A stretch of 64,000 nucleotides of DNA, from contig NZ_QLAE01000016.1 in NCBI RefSeq assembly GCF_005876855.1, positions 1 to 64,000 on the forward strand, given 5' to 3'. The position numbers and the translations under genes are program-made. Under the pieces are notes generated by a model. That model saw only the letters and a list, made by a program, of their open reading frames with translations, was not told the origin of the DNA and did not search any database. Position 1 is the first letter of the stretch. Every line of letters starts with the position of its first letter. Origin of the DNA: Stutzerimonas nosocomialis. GTDB lineage: Bacteria > Pseudomonadota > Gammaproteobacteria > Pseudomonadales > Pseudomonadaceae. Shown one piece after another: positions 36,482-49,144 of this stretch.

Positions 36482-38494
36482 TCATACGTCGCTGGGGCCG
36501 GCTCGACGCTTCTGGTAGATCAGATCGACGATTTCCCCTTCCGGCATATAGCCACTCACCGCCTCGCGCAGCAGCAGGCGGACCGCGGGGTAGTCGTCGT
36601 CCATGACCGCCTTGTGCAGCCTGCCGAGCAACTGCTTCAGGTCCTCCCAGCTCATGCATTCCTCTGCCGCTCGCATGATCATCGGGTGCTCGGTCGGACT
36701 GACATTCTCGCCAATCAGCAATTCTTCGTAGAGCTTTTCCCCGGGCCGCAGCCCCGTGTAAACGATGGGGATATCCCCCTGCGGGTTCTTCTCGGAACGA
36801 ACGCTCAATCCCGACAGATGGATGAGTTTCTCGGCCAGTTTGGCGATACGGACCGGCTGCCCCATGTCCAGCACGAAAACGTCCCCGCCTTCGCCCATTG
36901 AGCCCGCCTGGATGACCAGCTGTGCTGCTTCCGGAATGGTCATGAAGTAACGGGTGATGTTGGGATGAGTCACGGTCACCGGACCGCCAGCTCGAATCTG
37001 CTCGTAAAAACGAGGGATGACCGAACCGGAGGACCCCAGCACGTTACCGAAGCGCACCATCGAAAACCGCGTCTTGTTCACATGATGAACCGGGCCCGAG
37101 TCGAAGAGCACCGGAGCGGTTTCGCGCGCCAGGGCTTGCAGCACCATTTCGGCGACCCGCTTGGTACTTCCCATCACGTTGGTCGGCCGCACCGCCTTAT
37201 CGGTCGAGACCAGCACGAAGTGGTTGACCCCCGAACGGATGGCGGCCTGCACGGTGTGGAGCGTACCGAACACATTGTTGAGCACCCCCTCCGCAACGTT
37301 GTGCTCGACCATCGGCACGTGCTTGTAAGCGGCGGCGTGGTAGATGGTTTCGACTGCCCAGGTGCGCAGCACATCCTCCAGGCGTTGAGGGTTACGCACC
37401 GACCCCAGGATCGGCACCAGTCGAATGGGTTGAGATACCCGCTCCACGACCTCCTCCAGTTCGGTGTGGATACTGTAGAGATTGAATTCGCAGTGGTCGT
37501 ACAGAAGCAGAGTGCTTGGCCGCGTAGCGAGTATCTGGCGGCAGAGCTCCGAGCCAATGGACCCTCCCGCCCCTGTGACCATGACCACTCGGCCCTGGAT
37601 GCATTTTTCAAACAGCGCCCGGTCCGGCGGGACCGCATCACGTCCAAGCAAGTCAGCAATGTCCACTTCCTGGATGTCCTCGACCCTGACGGTGCCGCTG
37701 GCCAGATCATGGAAAGCCGGCACGCTGCGCACATGGAGCGGGTATTGCTCCAGCGCCTCGAGTATTTCCCGCCTGCGCCCCCGTGAAGCGGAAGGCACGG
37801 CCAGAAGGATCTCCTCGGCGCCCGTATCGTCGATCATCTGATGAATATGGGCCGCACTGTATACGCGCAGCCCCGCGATGATCCTGTTGTCAATGTTCGG
37901 ATCATCATCGATGAACGCGACGGGCCGCATCGCGCGTCCAAGGCGCAACGCGGCGACCAGCTGGTTACCGGCGACCCCTGCTCCGTATACCGCCACCTTT
38001 ATGAGACCGGCATCGCGCCCCTGAAAATTGAGAGTGTGATTGGACGAGAACCAATCCCCCATGAAGTACTGGCGCAGCACCAGACGCAAACCGCCAATCA
38101 GCACCAGGCTCAGCCACCAGTAGTTGAATACCATCGAGCGAGGGATCAGCTTGGGCGCGCCTTGGTACCAGTAGACCGCCAGCGACAGCGTCAACGCCGA
38201 AAGCGTCACCGCCTTGGCGATTGCGATCAACGCGTCGTTGCCCAGATAACGCATCACCGCTCGATACATACCGAGGCGAATGAACAAGGGAACGGAAATC
38301 ATGGGCGCCAGCAGGAACAGCCAGAGATGACCGCTTAGCGGTTCGATATCCTTGACTTCACCCAGCCGCACGGCGAACGCCAGCCAAAGCGCTACCCAGA
38401 CCAACAGCACATCCGTGCCGACCTGAATGGCGCGTTTATATCGACGCGGAAGGCTAACCAGCCGGCAGCGCAGTTTTTCGGCAATTCCTAGCAC
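36482..38494 (-). CDS. wbpM: WbpM/CapD-type nucleotide-sugar 4,6-dehydratase
   Basis: 670 residues. Four to five N-terminal membrane helices, a first Rossmann-like domain (VAVYGAGVAGNQ, about 170-290) and the catalytic SDR domain (VMVTGAGGSIGSE, about 310; STDKAVRPTNVMGSTK with the Ser-Met-Lys type active site). WbpM dehydrates UDP-GlcNAc to the 4-keto-6-deoxy sugar for O-antigen. Full-length. Lies at the end of the locus where pseudomonads carry O-antigen genes, but those genes are missing here. Confidence 0.95.
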   Translation of the reverse strand: MLGIAEKLRCRLVSLPRRYKRAIQVGTDVLLVWVALWLAFAVRLGEVKDIEPLSGHLWLFLLAPMISVPLFIRLGMYRAVMRYLGNDALIAIAKAVTLSALTLSLAVYWYQGAPKLIPRSMVFNYWWLSLVLIGGLRLVLRQYFMGDWFSSNHTLNFQGRDAGLIKVAVYGAGVAGNQLVAALRLGRAMRPVAFIDDDPNIDNRIIAGLRVYSAAHIHQMIDDTGAEEILLAVPSASRGRRREILEALEQYPLHVRSVPAFHDLASGTVRVEDIQEVDIADLLGRDAVPPDRALFEKCIQGRVVMVTGAGGSIGSELCRQILATRPSTLLLYDHCEFNLYSIHTELEEVVERVSQPIRLVPILGSVRNPQRLEDVLRTWAVETIYHAAAYKHVPMVEHNVAEGVLNNVFGTLHTVQAAIRSGVNHFVLVSTDKAVRPTNVMGSTKRVAEMVLQALARETAPVLFDSGPVHHVNKTRFSMVRFGNVLGSSGSVIPRFYEQIRAGGPVTVTHPNITRYFMTIPEAAQLVIQAGSMGEGGDVFVLDMGQPVRIAKLAEKLIHLSGLSVRSEKNPQGDIPIVYTGLRPGEKLYEELLIGENVSPTEHPMIMRAAEECMSWEDLKQLLGRLHKAVMDDDYPAVRLLLREAVSGYMPEGEIVDLIYQKRRAGPSDV

Positions 38495-38578
38495 CGGTCA
38501 CCTTTGTTTCTCAGAGTTGCGGTTGATGCGCCATCAGACCTGTGCCAGATGACAAAATCCGCAACACGAGAGACAAAA

Positions 38579-39613
38579 TTATTTCTTCATATCAACATCC
38601 GCCCATTCCTTTGCTCCAGCCCTGAATCCCTTGGCCAGTAGCAGCAGCGGGATGTACGCCAAGGCGATGCCAACCACCGGGTCGAAATGCCCGAGGACCA
38701 CGGCCATGGCGATGGGTAGCAACCAGAACAGGTTCATCAGCCCGACGGCGAGCATCACCGGAAGGTGGGCCTTGTACTGCCGCGAAGCGTGCTGATAAGC
38801 ATGGCTGCGGTGCGCCTCATGGATGCGCTCACCACGCAACAATCTGCTGAACAGGGTGAAGGTTGCGTCCACGATGAATACCCCGAGCAGAATCAGCCAC
38901 CCCCAGAGCAACGAAGGCGAGACCCAGGCGGCATGCAGCGAGAGCACGCCGAGCACCATGCCCAGAAAGCCACTGCCCGCATCGCCCATGAAGATCCTGG
39001 CGGGCGGGAAATTCCACAACAGGAACCCGAGCACTGCAGCGGCCAGTGTCGCCGGCATTGCGATCAGCTCAGGGTGCCCCACGCAGAGATAAAGCAATGC
39101 ACCGCCGAGGCACACGCTGATCGCCTCTATGCTAGCGATACCGTCTATACCGTCCATGAAGTTGTAGAGGTTGAGCAGCCACACCAGTCCTATGAGGGCC
39201 AGCGCGTGGCCAAGCCAACCCAACTGGATATCGACGCCGAACAACGTCAGCGCAGGCAATCCGCCCAGCCAGAAGGATGCCCAGGCAGCACAGATAAAAT
39301 GTCCCGAAAGACGCCAGCGCGCAGGAATATGGCCATGATCATCCAGAAACCCCAACAAGGCCACCGCGCCGCCAGCGCCCAATAACGCCCACACCAGCGG
39401 CCAGCTGGCGAGCCCTTCAAAGGCCAGGACTGGCAGCGCCAGCAGGAACGTGAAGACAATCGCAACACCGCCGCCACGTGGTGTAGGGATAACGTGCGAG
39501 CTGCGCGCATTGGGTATGTCGAACAGACGCCTGGCTAGGGCGTAACGGAGTACCAAACCGGTCAGCCCAGCGGACGCAAGCAGAACGAGCGCAGGCAGCC
39601 ACCAGAGACTCAA
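38579..39613 (-). CDS. wbpL: WbpL-type initiating glycosyltransferase
   Basis: 344 residues with about 10-11 membrane segments, in the WecA/MraY family. Polyprenyl-phosphate motifs: GGGVAIV, LLGFLDD(H), LYNFMDGIDGIA (Mg-binding Asp) and FMGDAGSGFLG, plus the HEAHRSHAYQHAS basic loop. Transfers a sugar-1-phosphate to undecaprenyl phosphate to start O-antigen or A-band polysaccharide. ATG at 39613. 84 bases upstream of wbpM on the same strand. Confidence 0.93.
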   Translation of the reverse strand: MSLWWLPALVLLASAGLTGLVLRYALARRLFDIPNARSSHVIPTPRGGGVAIVFTFLLALPVLAFEGLASWPLVWALLGAGGAVALLGFLDDHGHIPARWRLSGHFICAAWASFWLGGLPALTLFGVDIQLGWLGHALALIGLVWLLNLYNFMDGIDGIASIEAISVCLGGALLYLCVGHPELIAMPATLAAAVLGFLLWNFPPARIFMGDAGSGFLGMVLGVLSLHAAWVSPSLLWGWLILLGVFIVDATFTLFSRLLRGERIHEAHRSHAYQHASRQYKAHLPVMLAVGLMNLFWLLPIAMAVVLGHFDPVVGIALAYIPLLLLAKGFRAGAKEWADVDMKK

Positions 39614-39918
39614 GTGCGTTGTTCCAAGTAGTCAGCCAGTACCCTGGCGAGCAAATAGGAGCCAGCACCGCTGAGATTCAATTTAGCTATATCTAAATTC
39701 AGTGTCCTGCTAGACAAGCGTAGAAAGACGGCTGGCAAGACGGGCCTCATAACGTGCAGGAGCGTCGAACAAGTGCTTCCTAGGAAGTCACCAGCTTCCA
39801 CAAAAGAAACACGCATACTTAACTCGCTAAAAGGACAAATACAGAGTGATGGAAAACGAGGTTACATGCTTTTTAAGTAGCCTATCGACAGTCAGCGGAA
39901 CCGGTACAGGCTTGCGCC
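39614..39918. other. AT-rich gap between ihfB and wbpL
   Basis: 305 bases, clearly AT-rich for this genome (24 G+C of 60 at 39781-39840). A 68-codon leftward frame ending at 39610 (start 39816) has no ribosome binding site and no recognisable product. A 7-bp inverted repeat AATTTAG/CTAAATT lies at 39680-39699. In other pseudomonads this interval carries the variable O-antigen cluster; here it looks like its residue, or merely the wbpL promoter region. Confidence 0.5.
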
Positions 39919-40203
39919 TCACTCCTCCTCATTCACCCGATCACGCAGCTCCTTGCCAGGCTTGAAGTGAGGGACGAATTTGCCGTCGAGGCGGACGGAT
40001 TGGCCGGTTTTGGGGTTTCGGCCGACGCGGGGGGCGCGGTAGTGGAGGGAGAAGCTGCCGAAGCCGCGGATTTCGATGCGGTCGCCTGTCGCCAAGGCCT
40101 GGGACATTTGTTCGAGCATGGTCTTGATGGCCAGCTCCACATCCTTGGATGAAAGCAGCCCTTGCTGGGTGACGATGCGTTCGATCAACTCCGACTTGGT
40201 CAT
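39919..40203 (-). CDS. ihfB: Integration host factor beta subunit
   Basis: 94 residues. DNA-bending HU/IHF fold: [41 protein letters not shown] (beta arm with the intercalating Pro) and [12 protein letters not shown]. Virtually identical in length and sequence to known Pseudomonas IhfB. The RBS GAAGGG precedes the ATG. Usually downstream of rpsA; here the upstream gene is a DEAD-box helicase with its own terminator, so ihfB needs its own promoter in the gap. Confidence 0.97.
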   Translation of the reverse strand: MTKSELIERIVTQQGLLSSKDVELAIKTMLEQMSQALATGDRIEIRGFGSFSLHYRAPRVGRNPKTGQSVRLDGKFVPHFKPGKELRDRVNEEE

Positions 40204-40391
40204 GGTTTTCCCTTCTTTTTCAAGCGGCTAGATCATCTGACCTGCGAGCGGTTTTAGCATGCCGGGCCCGCTTTGAACAGCCTGAGATTCGCCCTTCCAC
40301 CCCGCAGCGCAGTGTCTGGCAGAAGCACCGACGCCCGAATCCCTCGGCTGCGCTGGCGGAGCGACGTCACCGTCCGCATCACCGGCAAGGC

Positions 40392-40424
40392 AAAAAAAAA
40401 GGGTGAGCCCGACGGGCCCACCCT
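40392..40424 (-). terminator. intrinsic terminator of the DEAD-box helicase gene
   Basis: A 10-bp stem with one mismatch (GGGTGGGCCC / GGGCTCACCC on the minus strand), a 3-base loop, and a run of T residues just after it. Lies 35 bases after the helicase stop codon. Confidence 0.92.
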
Positions 40425-40459
40425 TGTTTCGATCATGCTACTGAGGCGAAGTGCTTGGC

Positions 40460-42121
40460 TCAGTCCTCGCGATAGCGACGCAGCTTGAGCTGCTTGCCGC
40501 CTACGCGGGTGTCCTTCAGCTTGGCCAGCAGGCGGTCGAGCCCTTCTTCGGGCAGTTCGACCAGGCTGAAGCTGTCGCGCACCTGGATGCGGCCGATGGC
40601 TTCGCGGGCCAGGCCGCCTTCGTTGAGGATCGCGCCCAGCAGGTTGCGGGCGGCGATGCCGTCGCGCGCGCCCAGCGGCGAGCGGCAACGGGCGCGGCCT
40701 TCGGCCAGCGGCATCGGCGCGCGACGCTCGCGGTCGCCGCTACGCTCCGGACGATCGGAACGCTCGCGCGGCGCGCCGCTCGGCACCAGTGGCTGCTCCT
40801 TCTCGACTGCGGCGAGGGTCAGCGCCTGGCCATTGGTGGCCTTGGCGAGCAGCGCCGCGGCCAGTGCGCGCGGGCTGCAGCCGATGTCGGCCACCAGCTT
40901 GTCGAGCAGTTCGCCGTGGCTGGCTTCGGCCTCGGCAACCAGCGGCGACAGGCTGTTGGTCAACTTCTTGATGCGTGCATCGAGCACCTGTTGCGCGTTG
41001 GGCAGGCGCGCTTCGGCGACCTTCTGATTGGTGACGCGCTCGATGACCTGCAGCATACGGCGCTCGCGCGGGGTGACCAGCAGCAGCGCGCGGCCCTCAC
41101 GGCCGGCACGGCCGGTACGGCCGATACGGTGAACGTAGGACTCCGGGTCGTACGGCATGTCGACGTTGAACACATGGGTGATGCGCGCCACGTCCAGGCC
41201 GCGCGCCGCCACGTCGGTGGCCACCACGATGTCCAGGCGGCCGTCCTTGAGCGAGTCGATGACGCGCTCACGCTGGTTCTGGGCGATATCGCCGTTCAGC
41301 GCGGCGGCCTTGTAGCCCTTGGCTTCCAGCGCGCTGGCGAGGTCCAGGGTGGCCTGCTTGGTGCGGACGAAGGCGATCAGCGCGTCGAAATCCTCGACTT
41401 CCAGCAGGCGCAGCACGGCCGGGATCTTCTGGTCGGCGTGGACCATCAGGTGAGCCTGCTCGATGCGCGCGACGGTCTGGGTCTTGGCCGCGATCTTGAT
41501 GTGCTGCGGCTCGCGCAGGTGCTTCTCGGCGATGGCGCGGATCGAATGCGGCAGGGTCGCGGAGAACAGCACGCTCTGGCGGCTTTCCGGCATGGCCTCG
41601 AAGATCACTTCCAGGTCGTCCATGAACCCGAGCTTGAGCATCTCGTCGGCTTCGTCGAGGACCAGGAACTGGATGGTCGACAGCAGGCCGCTGTTGCGGC
41701 TCAGGTGGTCGACCAGGCGGCCCGGGGTAGCCACGATGACCTGCGCGCCCTGGCGAATGGCCTTGAGCTGCGGGCCCATGGGCGCGCCACCATAGATCGC
41801 GACGACGCTCAGACCTGGCATCTGCTTGGAGTAGGTTTCGAACGCGGTCGCGACCTGCAGCGCAAGCTCACGGGTCGGCGCGAGAATCAGCGCCTGCGGT
41901 TCTTTGCGGGCCGGATCGATCTTCGACAGGATGGGCAGCGCGAAGGCCGCGGTCTTGCCGGTGCCGGTCTGGGCCTGGCCGATCATGTCGTGGCCGCCGA
42001 TGATCACGGGGATCGCCTGGGCCTGGATGGGGGACGGTTCTTCGTAGCCGACGGCGGAGATGGCGGCGAGTACGGATGGGTGAATGCCGAGCGCGGCGAA
42101 GCCGCCGAGTTCCTGGGTCAT
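40460..42121 (-). CDS. deaD: ATP-dependent DEAD-box RNA helicase, DeaD/CsdA type
   Basis: 553 residues. Core helicase motifs in order: Q-motif (Q near EEPSPIQAQAIP), Walker A AQTGTGKT, Ia PTRELALQV, II VLDEADEM (DEAD), III SATLP, and VI HRIGRTGRAGR. The basic C-terminus (RCRSPLGARDGIAARNLLGAILNEGG) matches the DbpA-type RNA-binding domain that targets these helicases to rRNA or cold-shock mRNAs. ATG at 42121 gives the usual start; the upstream GTG/CTG extension lacks a site. Whether it is closer to DeaD or DbpA is not settled. Confidence 0.9.
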   Translation of the reverse strand: MTQELGGFAALGIHPSVLAAISAVGYEEPSPIQAQAIPVIIGGHDMIGQAQTGTGKTAAFALPILSKIDPARKEPQALILAPTRELALQVATAFETYSKQMPGLSVVAIYGGAPMGPQLKAIRQGAQVIVATPGRLVDHLSRNSGLLSTIQFLVLDEADEMLKLGFMDDLEVIFEAMPESRQSVLFSATLPHSIRAIAEKHLREPQHIKIAAKTQTVARIEQAHLMVHADQKIPAVLRLLEVEDFDALIAFVRTKQATLDLASALEAKGYKAAALNGDIAQNQRERVIDSLKDGRLDIVVATDVAARGLDVARITHVFNVDMPYDPESYVHRIGRTGRAGREGRALLLVTPRERRMLQVIERVTNQKVAEARLPNAQQVLDARIKKLTNSLSPLVAEAEASHGELLDKLVADIGCSPRALAAALLAKATNGQALTLAAVEKEQPLVPSGAPRERSDRPERSGDRERRAPMPLAEGRARCRSPLGARDGIAARNLLGAILNEGGLAREAIGRIQVRDSFSLVELPEEGLDRLLAKLKDTRVGGKQLKLRRYRED

Positions 42122-42438
42122 GGGTCTGCCTCTGGTGCATCCGCAAAGACCCATGTTCCAAAGCTGCGCATGCCATGTAGGACCTTGTGGGTCACCCTGG
42201 CAGCCCGGTCGGCGGGTTTGCGAAAACGTGGTGAATGATGAATCGTCTAGGATAGTCCGCGTGGAGCGGACAGCAGCCGAAGCAGCGCTTCGATGTGTTG
42301 CGGTACCTGAACGGAGCCAATTGGCCGGCGCGCACTATACATAAAAAAGGCGAATGTGTCAGGGCAAAAGGACCAGCGGACGGTGTGCCGGATAAAGCTG
42401 AACGGCGCCGCAGAGCGCGCCACCACGAGCGCCTCGAG

Positions 42439-43188
42439 TCAACTGGCCTGGCGCAGCACCGCGATCAGCGAGTCCAGCGAATAACCCAGTCGCGGCGTCA
42501 GCGAGGCCGCGCGCTCCGCGATGCCCTGCAGGTCCAGCGTCTGCTCCAGATCGGCCGGCACCAGCAGGATGACGTTGCCCTCCTTCACCGGGCATTCCCA
42601 GTAATGCCGATGGAACAGACCGCGCAACAGGGCGGCGCCCAGGGGCTTGCCGTCGTCGTTGGCCCACTGGTTGATCACCAGCCAGCCGCCGGGGTTGAGT
42701 TTCTGCTGGCAGGCCTACAGGAAGTTCCAGCCCAGATGCGCCGCGGCAGGCCCGGTGTCGGTATAGAGGTCGACGAAGATCAGGTCGGCGGTCTCCGCCG
42801 TTTCGAGCAGGTGCAGCGCATCGCCGATGCGGATGGTCAGCCGCGGATCGTCGTCAAGCCCCAGGTACTCCATGGCCAGGCGCGGCACGTCCGGGCGCAG
42901 CTCGATCGCCTCGACATCCTCGAGCGGCAGGAACTGCAGGCACGCCTGGGTCAGGTTGCCCGCGCCGAGGCCCAGGAACAGCGCGGTTTCCGGCGCCTCG
43001 TGGGCCAGCGCGCCGAGCAGCATCGCCCGGGTGTAGTCGTACTCCAGCCAGCTGGGGTCGCGGGTGAACACGCAGCTCTGCTCGACCGCTGCGCCGAACT
43101 CCAGAAAACGGTAGTCGCCCACTTCATAAACGCGGATCAGCCCGAACGCGTCCTGGACTTCGGCTAACAACACCTCCTGCTGACTCAT
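42439..43188 (-). pseudogene. Spermidine-synthase-like protein, interrupted by an amber codon
   Basis: A 249-codon frame that reads as one Rossmann methyltransferase/aminopropyltransferase-like protein (GLGAGN near 92, IELRPDV, FVDLYTDTGPAAAHLGWNFL, then ACQQKLNPGGWLVINQW). A TAG at 42715-42717 sits between GWNFL and ACQQKLNPGG, in the same frame, with no other disruption. Codons on both sides keep normal usage, so the break is recent, or it is a sequencing error, or it is read through. Upstream fragment 157 residues. It is divergent from the DAHP synthase gene. Confidence 0.8.
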
Positions 43189-43309
43189 GACTCATCCGCC
43201 TCGATTGGGTGCGTCATCTTAAACAGGGCGATACGCAGCCGCTATCAGCTTCGGCGCCATGCATCGGGTAACATCGACACCTTTCGCACCACCACACGGA
43301 ACGCATCTG

Positions 43310-44659
43310 ATGAGCCAGACCTGGAGCCCGCAAAGCTGGAGGGCCAAGCCCATCCAGCAGCAACCCCACTACCCCGACGCCGAACACCTGGCGCGCGTCG
43401 AGGCGACCCTGGCCAGTCTGCCGCCACTGGTATTCGCCGGCGAGGCGCGGGCGCTGCGCAAGCAGTTCACCGAGGTCACCCAGGGTCGGGCGTTTCTGCT
43501 GCAGGGTGGCGATTGCGCGGAGAGCTTCGCGGAGTTCTCCGCGCCTAAGATCCGCGACACCTTCAAGGTCCTGCTGCAGATGGCCATCGTCATGACCTTT
43601 GCGGCCGGCTGCCCGGTGGTGAAGGTCGGCCGCATGGCCGGGCAGTTCGCCAAGCCGCGCTCGGCCGGCGACGAGACCATCGACGGCGTCACCCTGCCCG
43701 CCTACCGCGGCGATATCGTCAACGGCATCGGCTTCGACGAGAAGAGCCGCGCCCCCGATCCCGAGCGGCTGCTGCAGGCCTACCACCAGTCCACCGCCAG
43801 CCTCAACCTGCTGCGCGCCTTCGCCCAGGGCGGTTTCGCCGACCTGCACCAGGTCCACCAGTGGAACCTCGATTTCATCGCCAACTCGTCCCTGGCCGAG
43901 AAGTATCACCAGCTCGCCGACCGCATCGACCAGACGCTGGCGTTCATGCGCGCCTGCGGGCTGGACGATGCGCCTCAGCTTCGCGAGACGAGCTTCTTCA
44001 CCGCCCACGAAGCCCTGCTGCTGAACTACGAGCAGGCCTTCGTGCGCCAGGACAGCCTGACCGGCGGCTGGTACGACTGCTCGGCGCACATGCTCTGGAT
44101 CGGCGATCGCACCCGCCAGCTCGACGGTGCGCACGTCGAGTTCCTGCGCGGCGTCGGCAACCCCATCGGCGTGAAGGTCGGCCCGAGCATGGACAGCGAG
44201 GAGCTGATCCGCCTGATCGACGTGCTCAACCCGGACAACGATACGGGCCGCCTGAACCTGATCGTGCGAATGGGCGCGGACAAGGTCGAAGCGGGCCTGC
44301 CGAGATTGATCCGTGCCGTGCAGGCCGAAGGCCGGCAGGTGCTCTGGAGTTCGGACCCGATGCATGGCAATACCATGAAGGCCTCCAGCGGCTACAAGAC
44401 CCGCGATTTCGCACGGGTACTGGCCGAAGTACGGCAGTTCTTCGAGGTACACCGCGCCGAGGGCAGCTATCCGGGCGGGATCCACATCGAGATGACCGGG
44501 CAGAACGTCACCGAATGCATCGGCGGCTCGCGCCCCGTCACCGAAGACGCGCTCTCCGATCGCTACCACACCCACTGCGACCCCCGACTGAACGCGGATC
44601 AGTCGCTGGAAATGGCATTCCTGATCGCCGAAACCCTAAAGCGCGTGCGTCCTAGCTGA
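43310..44659 (+). CDS. Class II 3-deoxy-7-phosphoheptulonate (DAHP) synthase
   Basis: 449 residues. First enzyme of the shikimate pathway: condenses phosphoenolpyruvate and erythrose 4-phosphate. Class II signature features: [63 protein letters not shown] (quoted in part). Metal-binding Cys, His, Glu and Asp are at the expected places. ATG at 43310 starts the conserved core; the upstream frame is not part of the family. In pseudomonads this enzyme often coexists with class I isoforms. Confidence 0.95.
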   Translation: MSQTWSPQSWRAKPIQQQPHYPDAEHLARVEATLASLPPLVFAGEARALRKQFTEVTQGRAFLLQGGDCAESFAEFSAPKIRDTFKVLLQMAIVMTFAAGCPVVKVGRMAGQFAKPRSAGDETIDGVTLPAYRGDIVNGIGFDEKSRAPDPERLLQAYHQSTASLNLLRAFAQGGFADLHQVHQWNLDFIANSSLAEKYHQLADRIDQTLAFMRACGLDDAPQLRETSFFTAHEALLLNYEQAFVRQDSLTGGWYDCSAHMLWIGDRTRQLDGAHVEFLRGVGNPIGVKVGPSMDSEELIRLIDVLNPDNDTGRLNLIVRMGADKVEAGLPRLIRAVQAEGRQVLWSSDPMHGNTMKASSGYKTRDFARVLAEVRQFFEVHRAEGSYPGGIHIEMTGQNVTECIGGSRPVTEDALSDRYHTHCDPRLNADQSLEMAFLIAETLKRVRPS

Positions 44660-44792
44660 GGCGCGGCAGCCACCGCCCTCGTGGCGGGGATCATGGGAGT
44701 GCTTTTGTGGGAGAGATTGGGGACGCCTTGTCTTGACCGCGAGCTTTTCGAACCTGGCCCTCGACACGCCTTCGTCAGGCGCTTGCGGTCGT

Positions 44793-45044
44793 TCAGTCGG
44801 CCTTCTTGCGGATCCAGTAGAGGTAATTGCCATCCGCTTCCCGCTGGTCGACCAGTTCGTGGCCGAGGAAGACGCAGAACTTCGGAATGTCACGCTGGGT
44901 CGAGGGGTCGGTGGCGATGACTTTGAGCAGCTGGCCACCCGCGAGATCACGGACCTTGTTGTGCAGCATCATCACCGGCTCCGGGCAGTTGAGGCCCGAG
45001 GCGTCGAGGATGGCGTCGCTGTGCAGTTCGGTTGTTTGGGACAT
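44793..45044 (-). CDS. tusA: Sulfur carrier protein TusA
   Basis: 83 residues. Relays persulfide sulfur for tRNA 2-thiolation and other routes. The key [11 protein letters not shown] motif has the active Cys20. A compact IscS-partner fold; ends in WIRKKAD. Normal size. Sits 60 bases downstream of rlmM on the same strand, the same order as in P. aeruginosa. Confidence 0.95.
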   Translation of the reverse strand: MSQTTELHSDAILDASGLNCPEPVMMLHNKVRDLAGGQLLKVIATDPSTQRDIPKFCVFLGHELVDQREADGNYLYWIRKKAD

Positions 45045-45103
45045 CAGGGGCTCCGGTCAGGACATTTCGCGCGGGCGCAAGTATTGGGCATCTTGCGACG
45101 GAC

Positions 45104-46153
45104 TTACAGACGGCGCAGGTGGCAGGTGACTTCTTCGCGGTCGTGGTAGAGCTGCTTGCAGCCGATGCTCGCCTTCACGCCACGTTCGGCAAGCCCCTGG
45201 GCGATGCGTTCCAGCAGGCGCCGGACTTCGGCGTAGCGCTGCTTCATCGGCAGCTTGAGGTTGACCACCGCCTCGCGACACAGCCCCTCGCCTATCCAGG
45301 TTTCCAGCAGGGCGGCACTGCGTGCGGGTTTCTCGACGATATCGCAGACCATCCAGTCCACGGGGCGACGCGGGCGGAAGACGAATCCGTCGGCCTGCAG
45401 GTGCTCCACCATGCCGGTATCCATCAGGCTTTCGGCCATCGGCCCGTTGTCCACGGCGATCACCCGCATGTCGCGCTTGACCAGCTGCCAGGTCCATCCG
45501 CCGGGCGCGGCGCCCAAGTCCACCGCCGTCATCTCCGGCGCCAGCCGCTGCTCCCACTGCTCGCGCGGGATGAAATGATGCCAGGCCTCCTCGAGCTTGA
45601 GGGTCGAGCGACTTGGCGCCTGGCGCGGAAACTTCAGGCGCGGGATGCCCATGGGCCAGAGTGCGCTGTTGCTCGCCTCGGCGAGGCCCAGGAAGACTTC
45701 CCGCCCGCTGATGAAGGTCAGCAGCAGGCGCGGGCCCGGCCCGCCTTCGACCAGCCTGCCCGCCTTGATCAGGGCCTTGCGCAACGGCACCTCGAACTTG
45801 CGGCAGAAGGTGGACAGTTCCTTGCCGTCGTTGGTGTCGAGCACCTCCAGCCAGAGGCTGCCGCAGGTCGGATAGTCGGCCAGTGCCTCGAGCAGGACTT
45901 CGACCCGCTCGCGCTCAGGCAGCGCCAGGTACTGCCCCCGCGCCCACTGCCGCGGGAAGATCAGCTCGGAAAAGCGCAGGGCCTTCATCAGCCGCGCCGG
46001 CGCATCAGGCTCGGCACAGACGAACTCGGCCAGGGCGCTGCCCGGGCGCGCCTTGGCATAGCCCGAGACGTCCAGCCTGGCGGCGTGCTCGCTGATTTCA
46101 GCGCAGACCTCGCCTTCGAATCCCGGACGGCAATGCAACAGCAACAGGTTCAT
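45104..46153 (-). CDS. rlmM: 23S rRNA 2'-O-ribose methyltransferase RlmM
   Basis: 349 residues. Methylates C2498 of 23S rRNA before 50S assembly. N-terminal THUMP-like region ([16 protein letters not shown]) and a Rossmann methyltransferase with SAM motif [14 protein letters not shown] and catalytic K-D-K-E residues ([19 protein letters not shown]). ATG at 46153; the longer frame is unlikely. Neighbour of acnA, head-to-head across a 203-base gap. Confidence 0.95.
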   Translation of the reverse strand: MNLLLLHCRPGFEGEVCAEISEHAARLDVSGYAKARPGSALAEFVCAEPDAPARLMKALRFSELIFPRQWARGQYLALPERERVEVLLEALADYPTCGSLWLEVLDTNDGKELSTFCRKFEVPLRKALIKAGRLVEGGPGPRLLLTFISGREVFLGLAEASNSALWPMGIPRLKFPRQAPSRSTLKLEEAWHHFIPREQWEQRLAPEMTAVDLGAAPGGWTWQLVKRDMRVIAVDNGPMAESLMDTGMVEHLQADGFVFRPRRPVDWMVCDIVEKPARSAALLETWIGEGLCREAVVNLKLPMKQRYAEVRRLLERIAQGLAERGVKASIGCKQLYHDREEVTCHLRRL

Positions 46154-46356
46154 GCTCGATTTCCACAGGTCAATCGGAGCCCCGACCGGGAACCAGGCCC
46201 GACGCAGCGGCAAAGCCCCGCATGATAGCCCAGAGGGGAACCCCCGGATGCCTGCCTCGGTCCAGTGCAATGGAGAAACCGCTCAAGACAGGCGAGTTTC
46301 AAGACGATCCGCCAGATCCAACCCAGCCCGACCGTGCGGGCCAAAGGAGATCAGGA

Positions 46357-49032
<2,676 letters not shown>

Positions 49033-49105
49033 GGCTCGCACGACGCCGGTCGTTCGGCCGGCGTCGTGCCACACAGGATTTCGGTGCCCTTGCCTGGGCG
49101 CGACG

Positions 49106-49139
49106 ATGCCGGCACAGGAATCTGCGCCGGCATGTTTTT
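49106..49139 (+). terminator. intrinsic terminator of acnA
   Basis: Stem ATGCCGGC/GCCGGCAT followed by GTTTTTG on the plus strand, 74 bases after the acnA stop. A stronger 12-bp hairpin (49038-49069, no T tract) lies directly after the gene and may assist. Confidence 0.75.
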
Positions 49140-49144
49140 GCGGG

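Noticed and set aside
39610-39816. 68-codon minus-strand frame upstream of wbpL
   Set aside because: No ribosome binding site or recognised product; overlaps the wbpL start. Retained only as a possible residue of deleted O-antigen genes.
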